Shown piece after piece: positions 1 through 6,415 of a stretch of DNA of 11,555 nt (positions within the stretch are counted from its first letter, which is position 1; every line of letters starts with the position of its first letter). Both the position numbers and the translations under genes were made by a program. The notes beneath the pieces were generated by a model. That model saw only the letters and a list, made by a program, of their open reading frames with translations. It searched no databases and was not told where the DNA came from. Origin of the DNA: an uncultured Clostridia bacterium (GTDB lineage Bacteria > Bacillota > Clostridia > Oscillospirales > Acutalibacteraceae); the NCBI GenBank assembly GCA_947629295.1, contig CANRDH010000035.1, positions 1 to 11,555 of the forward strand, given 5' to 3'.

Positions 1-91
1 TATCAAATATCAAATTTTTGGCAATTTTTTTGTTAAACTTGCTAAATTAATTCTGTTTGTTTTTGTATAATACATCTAAATTATAGGACTT

Positions 92-763
92 TTATGATAT
101 TATTTTACCGTCGCTGATTTTAATGCGGCGCTCTGCCCTGTCAGCTATCGAATTATCATGAGTTATCATTATTACCGTTACGCCGTCGTCATTGAGAGAT
201 TTTATTATTGAAAGAACCTCCTCGCCTGATTTTTTGTCAAGGCTTCCCGTGGGCTCATCGGCAAGAAGTATTTTGGGGTCTGCCGCTATCGCACGGGCAA
301 CAGCCACTCTTTGCTGCTGTCCTCCCGAAAGCTCACATGGCAGGTGGTTTCTTCTCGACGAAAGTCCCACCCTTTCAAGTGCTGATTCTGCCGCACTTCT
401 GCGCTGTTTCTTGCCTATGCCTCTGTATAAAAGCGGAAGCTCCGTATTTTCCAATGCGCTTAGTGTCGGGACAAGGTTGAAGCTCTGGAAAATAAAGCCT
501 ATTACCATGCTCCTTACATAAGAAAGCTGTCTTTCGCTCAGAGTAGAAATATCAGTTCCGTCAAGCATATAGGTACCGTCGGTCGGTGAGTCAAGACAGC
601 CTAATATATTCATAAGCGTTGATTTTCCCGAACCCGACTGCCCGACAACGGCAGCAAATTCACCCTCCTCTATATCAAGGTCAATATTGCAAAGGGCATG
701 AACCACTCCTCCTCTTGTCCTGTAATCCCTGCTAAGATTCCTAAGTGAAATAATATTTTTCAT
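92..763 (-). CDS. ABC transporter ATP-binding protein, MacB/LolD type
   Basis: Cytoplasmic ATPase that powers a MacB/FtsX-type permease, a class used for peptide, antibiotic or lipoprotein export and for sensing. Numbered from the upstream TTG (767-769), it has Walker A (GQSGSGKST, residues 43-51), Q-loop Q95, signature LSGGQQQR (147-154), Walker B ILLADEP (167-173), D-loop SLD and the switch histidine H204. The SALENTELPLLYRG stretch (104-117) is typical of the MacB/LolD group. Length, about 223 residues, is normal for a stand-alone ATPase. I chose the ATG at 761-763 because GGAG lies 8 bases upstream; the in-frame TTG two codons earlier is only 2 bases from it. The gene has its own promoter and is separated from the leucine-rich repeat gene by a terminator. 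No permease is in the window; it may lie just beyond position 1, since no terminator follows the stop codon. Substrate unknown. Confidence 0.93.
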   Translation of the reverse strand: MKNIISLRNLSRDYRTRGGVVHALCNIDLDIEEGEFAAVVGQSGSGKSTLMNILGCLDSPTDGTYMLDGTDISTLSERQLSYVRSMVIGFIFQSFNLVPTLSALENTELPLLYRGIGKKQRRSAAESALERVGLSSRRNHLPCELSGGQQQRVAVARAIAADPKILLADEPTGSLDKKSGEEVLSIIKSLNDDGVTVIMITHDNSIADRAERRIKISDGKIIS

Positions 764-812
764 ATACAATTCTCCGATTTATTTTTTGTATATTATTTCT
801 CCTTTAAGAAAA

Positions 813-840
813 TCTATACATAAAAGAGTTTATCTGTCAA
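813..840 (-). promoter_or_regulatory. Predicted sigma-A promoter of the ABC ATPase gene
   Basis: On the minus strand a perfect TTGACA -35 (835-840) is followed by 16 bases and TATAGA (813-818), a 4/6 match to the -10 consensus. It lies about 50 bases upstream of the ATG and downstream of the preceding gene's terminator, so the ATPase gene appears to be transcribed on its own. Confidence 0.6.
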
Positions 841-856
841 GGGACTTGTAAACCGT

Positions 857-902
857 AAAAAAGTACTGCCGTATAAGCTTAATAATACTTATACGACAGT
901 AC
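857..902 (-). terminator. Intrinsic terminator after the leucine-rich repeat gene
   Basis: Arms 863-877 and 888-902 form a 15-base-pair stem with a 10-base loop. Read on the minus strand the single imperfect position is a G-U pair, and the stem is followed by six T (857-862). The hairpin starts 5 bases after the stop codon of the leucine-rich repeat gene and closes its transcript. Confidence 0.92.
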
Positions 903-907
903 CTCAA

Positions 908-2740
908 TCAATGTTTATTCGGTCTGTCAAATGTCTTTGTGTTCCCGGAGCCTATATTGTAATCCGGAACACGTCTTTGAGGGCGTTTTACAGCAGATCT
1001 TTGTACCTGTCCTACTTCCGTCCGGCGTTTCACGGATTTTTTTGGTGCAGCTTCCGCCGCTGTCGGCCGTTTTGCCGGTTTAGTTCTTTGTGTAGGCGCC
1101 GACGCCACGGCTCTCCGGGGGCTGCGCTTTCCGCTCGGTGCTTTTACATATGTAACAGGTTCATCATCAAGCACAGAAGCTTTCCTCTTTGCCGCCTGCC
1201 TTGCCCGTCTTTTTATCTTTTGCTTAGGCTCAATAAACAGTATGTACCCACTTGTCAGTATTACAAGCGCAAGTTCTATAATAATGATAAACACAGTAAT
1301 GAGGGTATATCCCGACGAAAAGCCCGGGGCAGCTTCGTTATAGGGATCCAATTCGGTATTTTCGTCATATTCCGGAAGATTCTTTATGCTGTCGCTTTGC
1401 TTACCGTTTCTTGAAGCATATTCCTGTAAATAAAGATTATTGTCACTGTAAATAACAAGCTTCGGAGTCAGTATGAATGCATTATCTTCAAGCTCGGCAG
1501 GGTTTTTGTAATATACCGCCGCAGATAGATTCGTACATTCATTAAATGCACTGAATTTCAGCTTTGTATCTCCGTTAAATTCAATTCTCAACAGACCGTT
1601 ACAGCCCTCAAAAGCATTTTTGTCAATTTCCCTGAGCCCCGCATTGAATACCACCCTGCTTATCTTATTGCAGTCTTTAAAAGCGTTCTCTCCTATTTTT
1701 TTGACTCCGTCACCCATTTTTACGGTTTCAAGTGATGAGCAGCCCTCGAATGCGCCGACATCTATATTTGAAACATTAGGCGGTATTTCAATGCTTTCAA
1801 GACCGGAGTTTTTGAATACCGATTTTTCAACGGTATTGATAGCATTTGGAAATTTAATTGTTTTAAGTGAGGTACATCCGCAAAATGCACCCTCCCCTAT
1901 CTGTACCACTGATGACGGTATATATATATTATTAAGTGCCGTGCAATTTTCAAATGCGGAAACATCTATTGTATTTACAGAGCTTGGCAGCATTACCTGC
2001 TTTATTTTTTTATTTTCCGCAAAAGCATGGCTTCCCACCGTTTTCACCGTATCCGGTACACTTTTTATCTCGCTGTCACCGGTATATTTAATTAGTATTC
2101 CGTCTCCCACGGTAACAAATTCATTCTTCTGCGCTTTCATCCATTTTGTATTTTCAAGAGCATAGCCGCCGAAATACCTGAGTGATTTCGGTATAACAGG
2201 TTCGGAAAGAGCAATGCAGTTCAAAAAGGCGTAATCACCTATCACGTTAAGGCTGTTCGGAAGTCTTAGCTTTGTGAGAGATGTACATCCTGAAAAGGCA
2301 TATTCACCCAATTCTGTCGGCCCGTCATCAATGTTTACATCTGTCAGGGATATACATCCCGAAAATGCGGAATCTCCTATGTCCGTGACAGAACCCGGTA
2401 TCTGTACTTTTTTCAGGGAGGTACAGTTTTCAAATGCACAATCCTGTACTTCCTTCACCGTTTCCGATATTTCCAGTTCCTTTATCGTGTCGTTGCCTCT
2501 GAAAGCAGCCGCTCCAACAGACACCACAGTATAATCTTCCACAGAAGTTGGAATGGAAACATACAGACTTTTTCCTTCATAACTGATTATTTCCGCAGTT
2601 TTATCCTCCTCGGACAGCAAATATTTAAAATCTCCGTTATCAATAATATTTTCCGCATATACATTCAGCGGAGAACATATACATACAGATACGGCAGCAC
2701 CAATAAGCACAGCCGCAATTTTTACTGCTTTTATTTTCAT
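908..2740 (-). CDS. BspA-like leucine-rich repeat membrane protein with basic cytoplasmic tail
   Basis: Exported, membrane-anchored protein, 610 residues. A signal peptide covers about 1-29 (likely cleavage after VYA). BspA/LRR_5 repeats follow, with Ala-Phe pairs at a 23-residue period: first residues at 79, 102, 125, 148, 171 and 194, then 239, 262, 285, 308, 330, 353, 376, 398 and 421. The 45-residue step between 194 and 239 holds the GDGILIKYTG variant unit often seen in this family. A single transmembrane helix spans about 478-503. The last 107 residues hold about 31 Lys/Arg, few acidic residues and many Ala and Pro, and look disordered and cytoplasmic. No LPXTG or dockerin was seen. BspA-type repeats are known in surface proteins that bind host or bacterial ligands; the ligand here is unknown. 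GGAGGG lies 6 bases before the ATG. The gene follows an AraC-family regulator by 17 bases and is probably co-transcribed with it. Confidence 0.9.
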   Translation of the reverse strand: MKIKAVKIAAVLIGAAVSVCICSPLNVYAENIIDNGDFKYLLSEEDKTAEIISYEGKSLYVSIPTSVEDYTVVSVGAAAFRGNDTIKELEISETVKEVQDCAFENCTSLKKVQIPGSVTDIGDSAFSGCISLTDVNIDDGPTELGEYAFSGCTSLTKLRLPNSLNVIGDYAFLNCIALSEPVIPKSLRYFGGYALENTKWMKAQKNEFVTVGDGILIKYTGDSEIKSVPDTVKTVGSHAFAENKKIKQVMLPSSVNTIDVSAFENCTALNNIYIPSSVVQIGEGAFCGCTSLKTIKFPNAINTVEKSVFKNSGLESIEIPPNVSNIDVGAFEGCSSLETVKMGDGVKKIGENAFKDCNKISRVVFNAGLREIDKNAFEGCNGLLRIEFNGDTKLKFSAFNECTNLSAAVYYKNPAELEDNAFILTPKLVIYSDNNLYLQEYASRNGKQSDSIKNLPEYDENTELDPYNEAAPGFSSGYTLITVFIIIIELALVILTSGYILFIEPKQKIKRRARQAAKRKASVLDDEPVTYVKAPSGKRSPRRAVASAPTQRTKPAKRPTAAEAAPKKSVKRRTEVGQVQRSAVKRPQRRVPDYNIGSGNTKTFDRPNKH

Positions 2741-2756
2741 TTTTTACCCTCCGATA

Positions 2757-3650
2757 TCACCTGGTTTTATCAACATTGTACCTGTATTCTTTCGGCGTCA
2801 TATTATACTTTTTCTTGAATATCCTGTTGAAATACGAAAGGTTCGTTATACCGATTTTAGCGGCAATTTCCGTTATCTGCATACTTGTGGTTATTAAAAG
2901 ATTTGCAGCAATATTAAGACGGTAATCGTTTATATATTCAATACAGGTCATTCCCATATATTTCTTAAAAAATCTCATAAAGTAATGCTTGCTCAGATTC
3001 ACACATTTTGCAAGCTCATCTATTGTGATAGACTTCATGTAGTTTTCGTCAATATAATCAAGAATAGTTTTGATATTCCTTGTTGTATTATCCTTTATGC
3101 TCGGCTCATGCACCTCCGGACGGAAAAAATATCTGAACAAGGTAAAAAACATATTATACAGCTCGGATTTTATACCTATTTCAAAAAAATCTCCCTTCCG
3201 GTCATATAAATCAATCAGTCTTTTTACACTCATTTCAAGCTCCTCATAATGCGGAGCCTCCCTTGATATAACAACAGGATTTATATACATTCCGTCCAGG
3301 TACGGAGTGAGGTATTTTATAGCACAGCCGTCCGTATTATTTCCCGTAATCATATTGAAGCTGAAAATTATTGTTGTAAACTTAGTCCTTACATTTTCAT
3401 AGTTTCTGAATGAATGAAGTAGGCACGGGTTTATAAGGATTATATCTCCGGCCTTTACATGATAATTTTCAAGGTCGATATACTCGTCAAATTCCCCGCT
3501 CTCAACATATACGACCTCCATTTCGTCATGCCAATGCATAGGGTATGTCGTATAAAAATCCGGCATTATGGTTCTGACAACTGTATAGGGCATCAAAAAA
3601 TCACCCTTTTGTACTGTTTCCTTCAGATATTCAAGCTCTTCATGCTGCAT
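2757..3650 (-). CDS. AraC-family transcriptional regulator with N-terminal cupin domain
   Basis: DNA-binding regulator of 297 residues, the normal AraC/XylS length. The N-terminal half is an AraC-type cupin: MHWHDEMEVVYVESG (38-52) has the usual His pair H39 and H41, and KAGDIILINPCLLHSF (66-81) contributes H79. These domains usually bind a sugar or other small ligand. The C-terminal half has two helix-turn-helix units, ITIDELAKCVNLS (208-220) and MQITEIAAKIGITN (257-270), ending in the family hallmark NMTPKEYR (283-290). The start is ATG with AGGAGG 6 bases upstream. The stop codon sits next to the Shine-Dalgarno of the downstream leucine-rich repeat gene, so translation is probably coupled. 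It likely controls its own operon and possibly the divergent nfnAB promoter; that is inference. The inducer cannot be read from the sequence. Confidence 0.93.
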   Translation of the reverse strand: MQHEELEYLKETVQKGDFLMPYTVVRTIMPDFYTTYPMHWHDEMEVVYVESGEFDEYIDLENYHVKAGDIILINPCLLHSFRNYENVRTKFTTIIFSFNMITGNNTDGCAIKYLTPYLDGMYINPVVISREAPHYEELEMSVKRLIDLYDRKGDFFEIGIKSELYNMFFTLFRYFFRPEVHEPSIKDNTTRNIKTILDYIDENYMKSITIDELAKCVNLSKHYFMRFFKKYMGMTCIEYINDYRLNIAANLLITTSMQITEIAAKIGITNLSYFNRIFKKKYNMTPKEYRYNVDKTR

Positions 3651-3743
3651 GATTATCCTCCTCCCGCATAGGACTGTGATACGCGCTGTTCAATATGTAA
3701 TAAATAAAAAAATGTAGAATTTATAAAAAATTAATACAATAGT

Positions 3744-3772
3744 ATTATATTACGATTAATTAAATACATCAA
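3744..3772 (-). promoter_or_regulatory. Predicted sigma-A promoter of the AraC-family/LRR operon
   Basis: On the minus strand TTGATG (3767-3772, 4/6 match), a 17-base spacer and a perfect TATAAT (3744-3749). It predicts a 5' untranslated leader of roughly 85-90 bases before the regulator's ATG. Confidence 0.65.
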
Positions 3773-3830
3773 GGGGGCAAAAGCTCTTTTTTGACATTTT
3801 AATATCTTTTTCTCCGCTAAATCATTTTAA

Positions 3831-3852
3831 TGAAATATGCTGAAATATTTCA
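3831..3852. promoter_or_regulatory. Possible regulator binding site (palindrome with repeated half site)
   Basis: TGAAATATTTCA at 3841-3852 is a perfect 12-base palindrome. Its left half TGAAATAT is repeated exactly 10 bases upstream at 3831-3838, giving direct repeats one helical turn apart, a layout AraC-family proteins often use. It lies upstream of both divergent promoters. A+T-rich DNA makes short palindromes common, so this is only a candidate. Confidence 0.25.
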
Positions 3853-3932
3853 AAATTATTACATAGAGCAATTCAGTCTGCTACCTTGTGACTGTATGGG
3901 AAAATTTTAAATATGTCATTTTTGTATAAGTA

Positions 3933-3961
3933 TTGTAAAATTTGCTCGTATATGTTATAAT
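3933..3961 (+). promoter_or_regulatory. Predicted extended -10 promoter of nfnAB
   Basis: TTGTAA (3933-3938, 4/6 match), a 17-base spacer and a perfect TATAAT (3956-3961) preceded by TGT, which gives the extended -10 TGnTATAAT. The start point should be near 3968, about 70 bases before the nfnA ATG. A short inverted repeat (GTATC/GATAC, 3972-3983) lies just downstream and could be an operator. Confidence 0.7.
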
Positions 3962-4040
3962 GAACACGGTTGTATCACGATACGGATAATTAACCCGGAT
4001 ATGTACTACTTTAATTTATTGACGGAAAGGATTGCGGAAT

Positions 4041-4883
4041 ATGTATAAGATAGTCAGAAAAAAAGAACTTAATCCGACGGTAACTCTTATGGAAATACAC
4101 GCCCCGCTTATTGCAAAAAAAGCAGAACCGGGTCAGTTTATTATTTTCAGGGCAAAGGAGGACAGCGAGCGCGTTCCTCTTACCATTGCGGATTTTGACA
4201 GGGATAAGGGAACGGTTACAATTATCTTTCAGATTGTCGGCGGATCTACAATGGAGCTTAATACTCTCAGTGAGGGCGATTCTCTGCACGATTTTGTCGG
4301 TCCTCTCGGCCGGCCGAGCGAAACCGAAGGTCTTAAAAAGGTTGCCGTTGTCGGAGGAGGAGTCGGCTGTGCAATAGCTTATCCTATAGCAAAAAAGCTT
4401 CATAATTTGGGTTGTGAGGTTCATAGCATAGTCGGATTCAGAAACAAGGATCTGGTTATTCTGGAAGACGAATTCAATGCTGCCAGCTCTGTACTTAAGA
4501 TGATGACGGACGACGGAAGCTACGGAGAAAAGGGTCTTGTAACAAATGCCCTTGAGGAGCTTATCAAAGAAGGCAACAAATATGACGAGGTTATTGCAAT
4601 AGGCCCTGTTATTATGATGAAATTTGTAGCTCAGCTCACAAAAAAATATGACATCAAAACAATAGTAAGTATGAATCCGATCATGATAGACGGTACGGGT
4701 ATGTGCGGCGGTTGTCGTTTGACTGTCGGCGGAGAAACAAAATTCGCCTGTGTTGACGGCCCTGATTTTGACGGTCATCTTGTTGACTTTGACGAAGCTA
4801 TGCAAAGAGGCGCCATGTATAAGTATTTTGAAACCAATGCCCGCGAGGCGTCGTGTAATCTGCTCAGACAGGAGGTTAAATAA
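4041..4883 (+). CDS. nfnA: NADH-dependent reduced ferredoxin:NADP+ oxidoreductase subunit A
   Basis: Small, NAD-binding subunit of the cytoplasmic electron-bifurcating transhydrogenase NfnAB, related to the ferredoxin-NADP reductase/dihydroorotate dehydrogenase electron-transfer family. It carries an FAD and a [2Fe-2S] cluster. Visible features, numbered from the ATG (280 residues): the RVPLTIAD flavin-binding segment (44-51), the nucleotide-binding loop GGGVGCAI (105-112), and a C-terminal cluster site GMCGGCR with C222, C225 and C237. NfnA is reported to use an aspartate as fourth ligand, and D217 in MIDGTG is the likely equivalent. I prefer the ATG at 4041, with AAAGG 10 bases upstream, over an in-frame TTG at 4032 that lies only 1 base from that site. 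The stop is 2 bases before nfnB and the pair forms an operon. Databases may call it a sulfide dehydrogenase-like or dihydroorotate dehydrogenase-like FAD/NAD-binding protein. Confidence 0.9.
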   Translation: MYKIVRKKELNPTVTLMEIHAPLIAKKAEPGQFIIFRAKEDSERVPLTIADFDRDKGTVTIIFQIVGGSTMELNTLSEGDSLHDFVGPLGRPSETEGLKKVAVVGGGVGCAIAYPIAKKLHNLGCEVHSIVGFRNKDLVILEDEFNAASSVLKMMTDDGSYGEKGLVTNALEELIKEGNKYDEVIAIGPVIMMKFVAQLTKKYDIKTIVSMNPIMIDGTGMCGGCRLTVGGETKFACVDGPDFDGHLVDFDEAMQRGAMYKYFETNAREASCNLLRQEVK

Positions 4884-4885
4884 TA

Positions 4886-6286
4886 ATGCCTATACAGAGA
4901 AATATGGATCCAAAAAAATGCCCGATGCCGGTACAGGATCCGCAGGTACGCAGAAATAATTTTGATGAGGTTGCCTTGGGTTATACCTATGAAATGGCCG
5001 TAAATGAAGCAAAACGCTGTCTTAACTGCAAAAATAAGCCATGCCGCAGCGCCTGTCCCGTACAGATAGATATCCCTGCCTTTATCGAAAAGGTTGCTAA
5101 TGAGGATATGGAGGGAGCATATAAGATAATATCAGAGTCAAGCTCTCTGCCTGCAGTTTGCGGCCGTGTTTGTCCTCAGGAAACACAATGTGAATCAAAA
5201 TGTGTAAGAGGAATAAAGGGTGAGCCTGTCGGAATAGGCAGACTTGAAAGGTTTGTAGCTGATTATCACCGTGAGCATTGTTCGGAAAATCCGGAAATAC
5301 CCACGCCTAACGGACATAAGGTTGCAGTCATCGGTGCGGGCCCGAGCGGTCTGACAGCAGCCGGAGACCTTGCAAAGCTCGGATATAAGGTGACAGTTTA
5401 TGAAGCTCTTCACCTTGCGGGAGGAGTTCTTGTATACGGTATACCGGAATTCAGACTCCCGAAGATTATTGTTCAAAAGGAAATTGATAATCTTAAGGCC
5501 ATCGGCGTAGATATAGAAACCAATATGGTCATCGGCAAGATTCTTACCATAGACGAGCTTTTTGAAATGGGCAACGAGGCAGTTTATATAGGCAGCGGAG
5601 CCGGTCTCCCCCGCTTTATGAATATCCCGGGAGAAAGCCTTAAGGGAGTTTATTCTGCAAATGAATATCTCACACGTATAAATCTGATGAAGGCATATAA
5701 GGAAGGCAGCAAAACACCAATCAAGCACAGCAAAAAGGTTGCTGTTGTCGGCGGAGGTAATGTTGCTATGGACGCTGCGCGCTCCGCAAAACGTATGGGA
5801 GCAGAAGAGGTTTATATTGTATATCGCCGCGGTATGCAGGAGCTTCCCGCACGTAAAGAGGAGGTCGAACACGCCGAAGAGGAAGGCATTATCTTTAAAA
5901 CGCTTACAAATCCCGTTGAAGTTCTCGGAGATGAAAACGGAAACGTATGCGGTATGAGATGTGTTGAAATGGAACTCGGTGAACCCGATGCAAGCGGAAG
6001 AAGACGTCCTATCGTGAAGGAAGGAAGCGAATTCGTTCTTGATGTGGACACAATGATAATGTCCATAGGAACAAGTCCCAATCCCCTTATAAGAAGCACC
6101 ACACCCGGTCTTGAAACTAATAAGCATGGCTGTATTGTCACCGACGGCGATGACGGTCTTACAACAAGAGAGGGCGTATATGCAGGAGGAGACGCTGTTA
6201 CGGGTGCCGCAACCGTTATTCTTGCAATGGGTGCCGGGAAAGCTGCCGCAAAGGCTATCGACAAATATATAAAGGAAAAATCCTGA
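4886..6286 (+). CDS. nfnB: NADH-dependent reduced ferredoxin:NADP+ oxidoreductase subunit B (GltD-like)
   Basis: Large, NADPH-binding subunit of NfnAB. The complex couples NADH and reduced ferredoxin oxidation to reduction of two NADP+, or runs in reverse, by flavin-based bifurcation. The 466 residues show an N-terminal domain for two [4Fe-4S] clusters with cysteines C45, C48, C53, C57, C92, C96, C102 and C106; an FAD-binding loop VIGAGPSG (148-155); a second dinucleotide loop VVGGGNVAMD (287-296) for NADPH; and the C-terminal flavin segment VYAGGDAVTGAATV (431-444). The start is ATG with AGGAGG 10 bases upstream, inside the end of nfnA. The family is homologous to the glutamate synthase small subunit (GltD) and is often annotated as NADPH-dependent glutamate synthase. 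The adjacent nfnA, and the absence of a large glutamate synthase gene, favour NfnB. All key residues looked for are present. Confidence 0.9.
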   Translation: MPIQRNMDPKKCPMPVQDPQVRRNNFDEVALGYTYEMAVNEAKRCLNCKNKPCRSACPVQIDIPAFIEKVANEDMEGAYKIISESSSLPAVCGRVCPQETQCESKCVRGIKGEPVGIGRLERFVADYHREHCSENPEIPTPNGHKVAVIGAGPSGLTAAGDLAKLGYKVTVYEALHLAGGVLVYGIPEFRLPKIIVQKEIDNLKAIGVDIETNMVIGKILTIDELFEMGNEAVYIGSGAGLPRFMNIPGESLKGVYSANEYLTRINLMKAYKEGSKTPIKHSKKVAVVGGGNVAMDAARSAKRMGAEEVYIVYRRGMQELPARKEEVEHAEEEGIIFKTLTNPVEVLGDENGNVCGMRCVEMELGEPDASGRRRPIVKEGSEFVLDVDTMIMSIGTSPNPLIRSTTPGLETNKHGCIVTDGDDGLTTREGVYAGGDAVTGAATVILAMGAGKAAAKAIDKYIKEKS

Positions 6287-6335
6287 TATTTTCAAAACAC
6301 AGTCATTACTAAATATCTTGTGATTCTATTTTAAC

Positions 6336-6370
6336 ATTGCGCCTGATATATTTCGGGCGCAATATTTTAA
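6336..6370 (+). terminator. Probable intrinsic terminator after nfnB
   Basis: ATTGCGCC (6336-6343) pairs with GGCGCAAT (6356-6363), and the stem extends inward with a T-G wobble and two more pairs to about 11 base pairs with a 6-base loop. The following ATTTTAAAA is a weak T tract, so some read-through into the downstream peptidase gene is possible. No convincing promoter was found between here and that gene. Confidence 0.65.
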
Positions 6371-6415
6371 AATATATCCGCATAGGAAATATTTTCATTT
6401 CAGGGGGGAAAAATT

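Larger units (their letters stand above)
3651..4040. other. Divergent intergenic region between the AraC-family gene and nfnA
   Basis: A 390-base A+T-rich gap between diverging genes. It holds one promoter toward the regulator (3744-3772) and one toward nfnA (3933-3961), and between them a short palindrome with a repeated half site (3831-3852). No open reading frame with a credible ribosome binding site and no RNA gene was recognised in it. Confidence 0.75.

Noticed and set aside
66..71. TATAAT on the plus strand near the left edge
   Set aside because: There is no acceptable -35 at 16-18 bases, and transcription would run antisense into the ABC ATPase gene.
911..2534. Plus-strand open frames opposite the leucine-rich repeat gene
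   Set aside because: Antisense to a gene with a clear 23-residue period, signal peptide and ribosome binding site. No independent motif.
3791..3796. Perfect TTGACA on the plus strand in the divergent region
   Set aside because: No -10-like hexamer follows at 16-19 bases, and a better extended -10 promoter lies closer to nfnA.
4011..4805. Open frame of 264 codons on the minus strand opposite nfnA
   Set aside because: It is antisense to nfnA across the FAD- and NAD-binding regions, crosses the nfnA leader, and shows no domain. Shadow frame.
5195..6295. Long open frame of 366 codons on the minus strand opposite nfnB
   Set aside because: It lies wholly antisense to a well-supported enzyme gene, is rich in Cys, Ser and Asn without any recognisable motif, and has no credible ribosome binding site. 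It is a by-product of nfnB codon use.
6287..6415. Search for a promoter of the Ig-repeat/M14 gene
   Set aside because: Only A+T-rich partial matches were found, with wrong spacing or overlapping the nfnB terminator; none could be supported.
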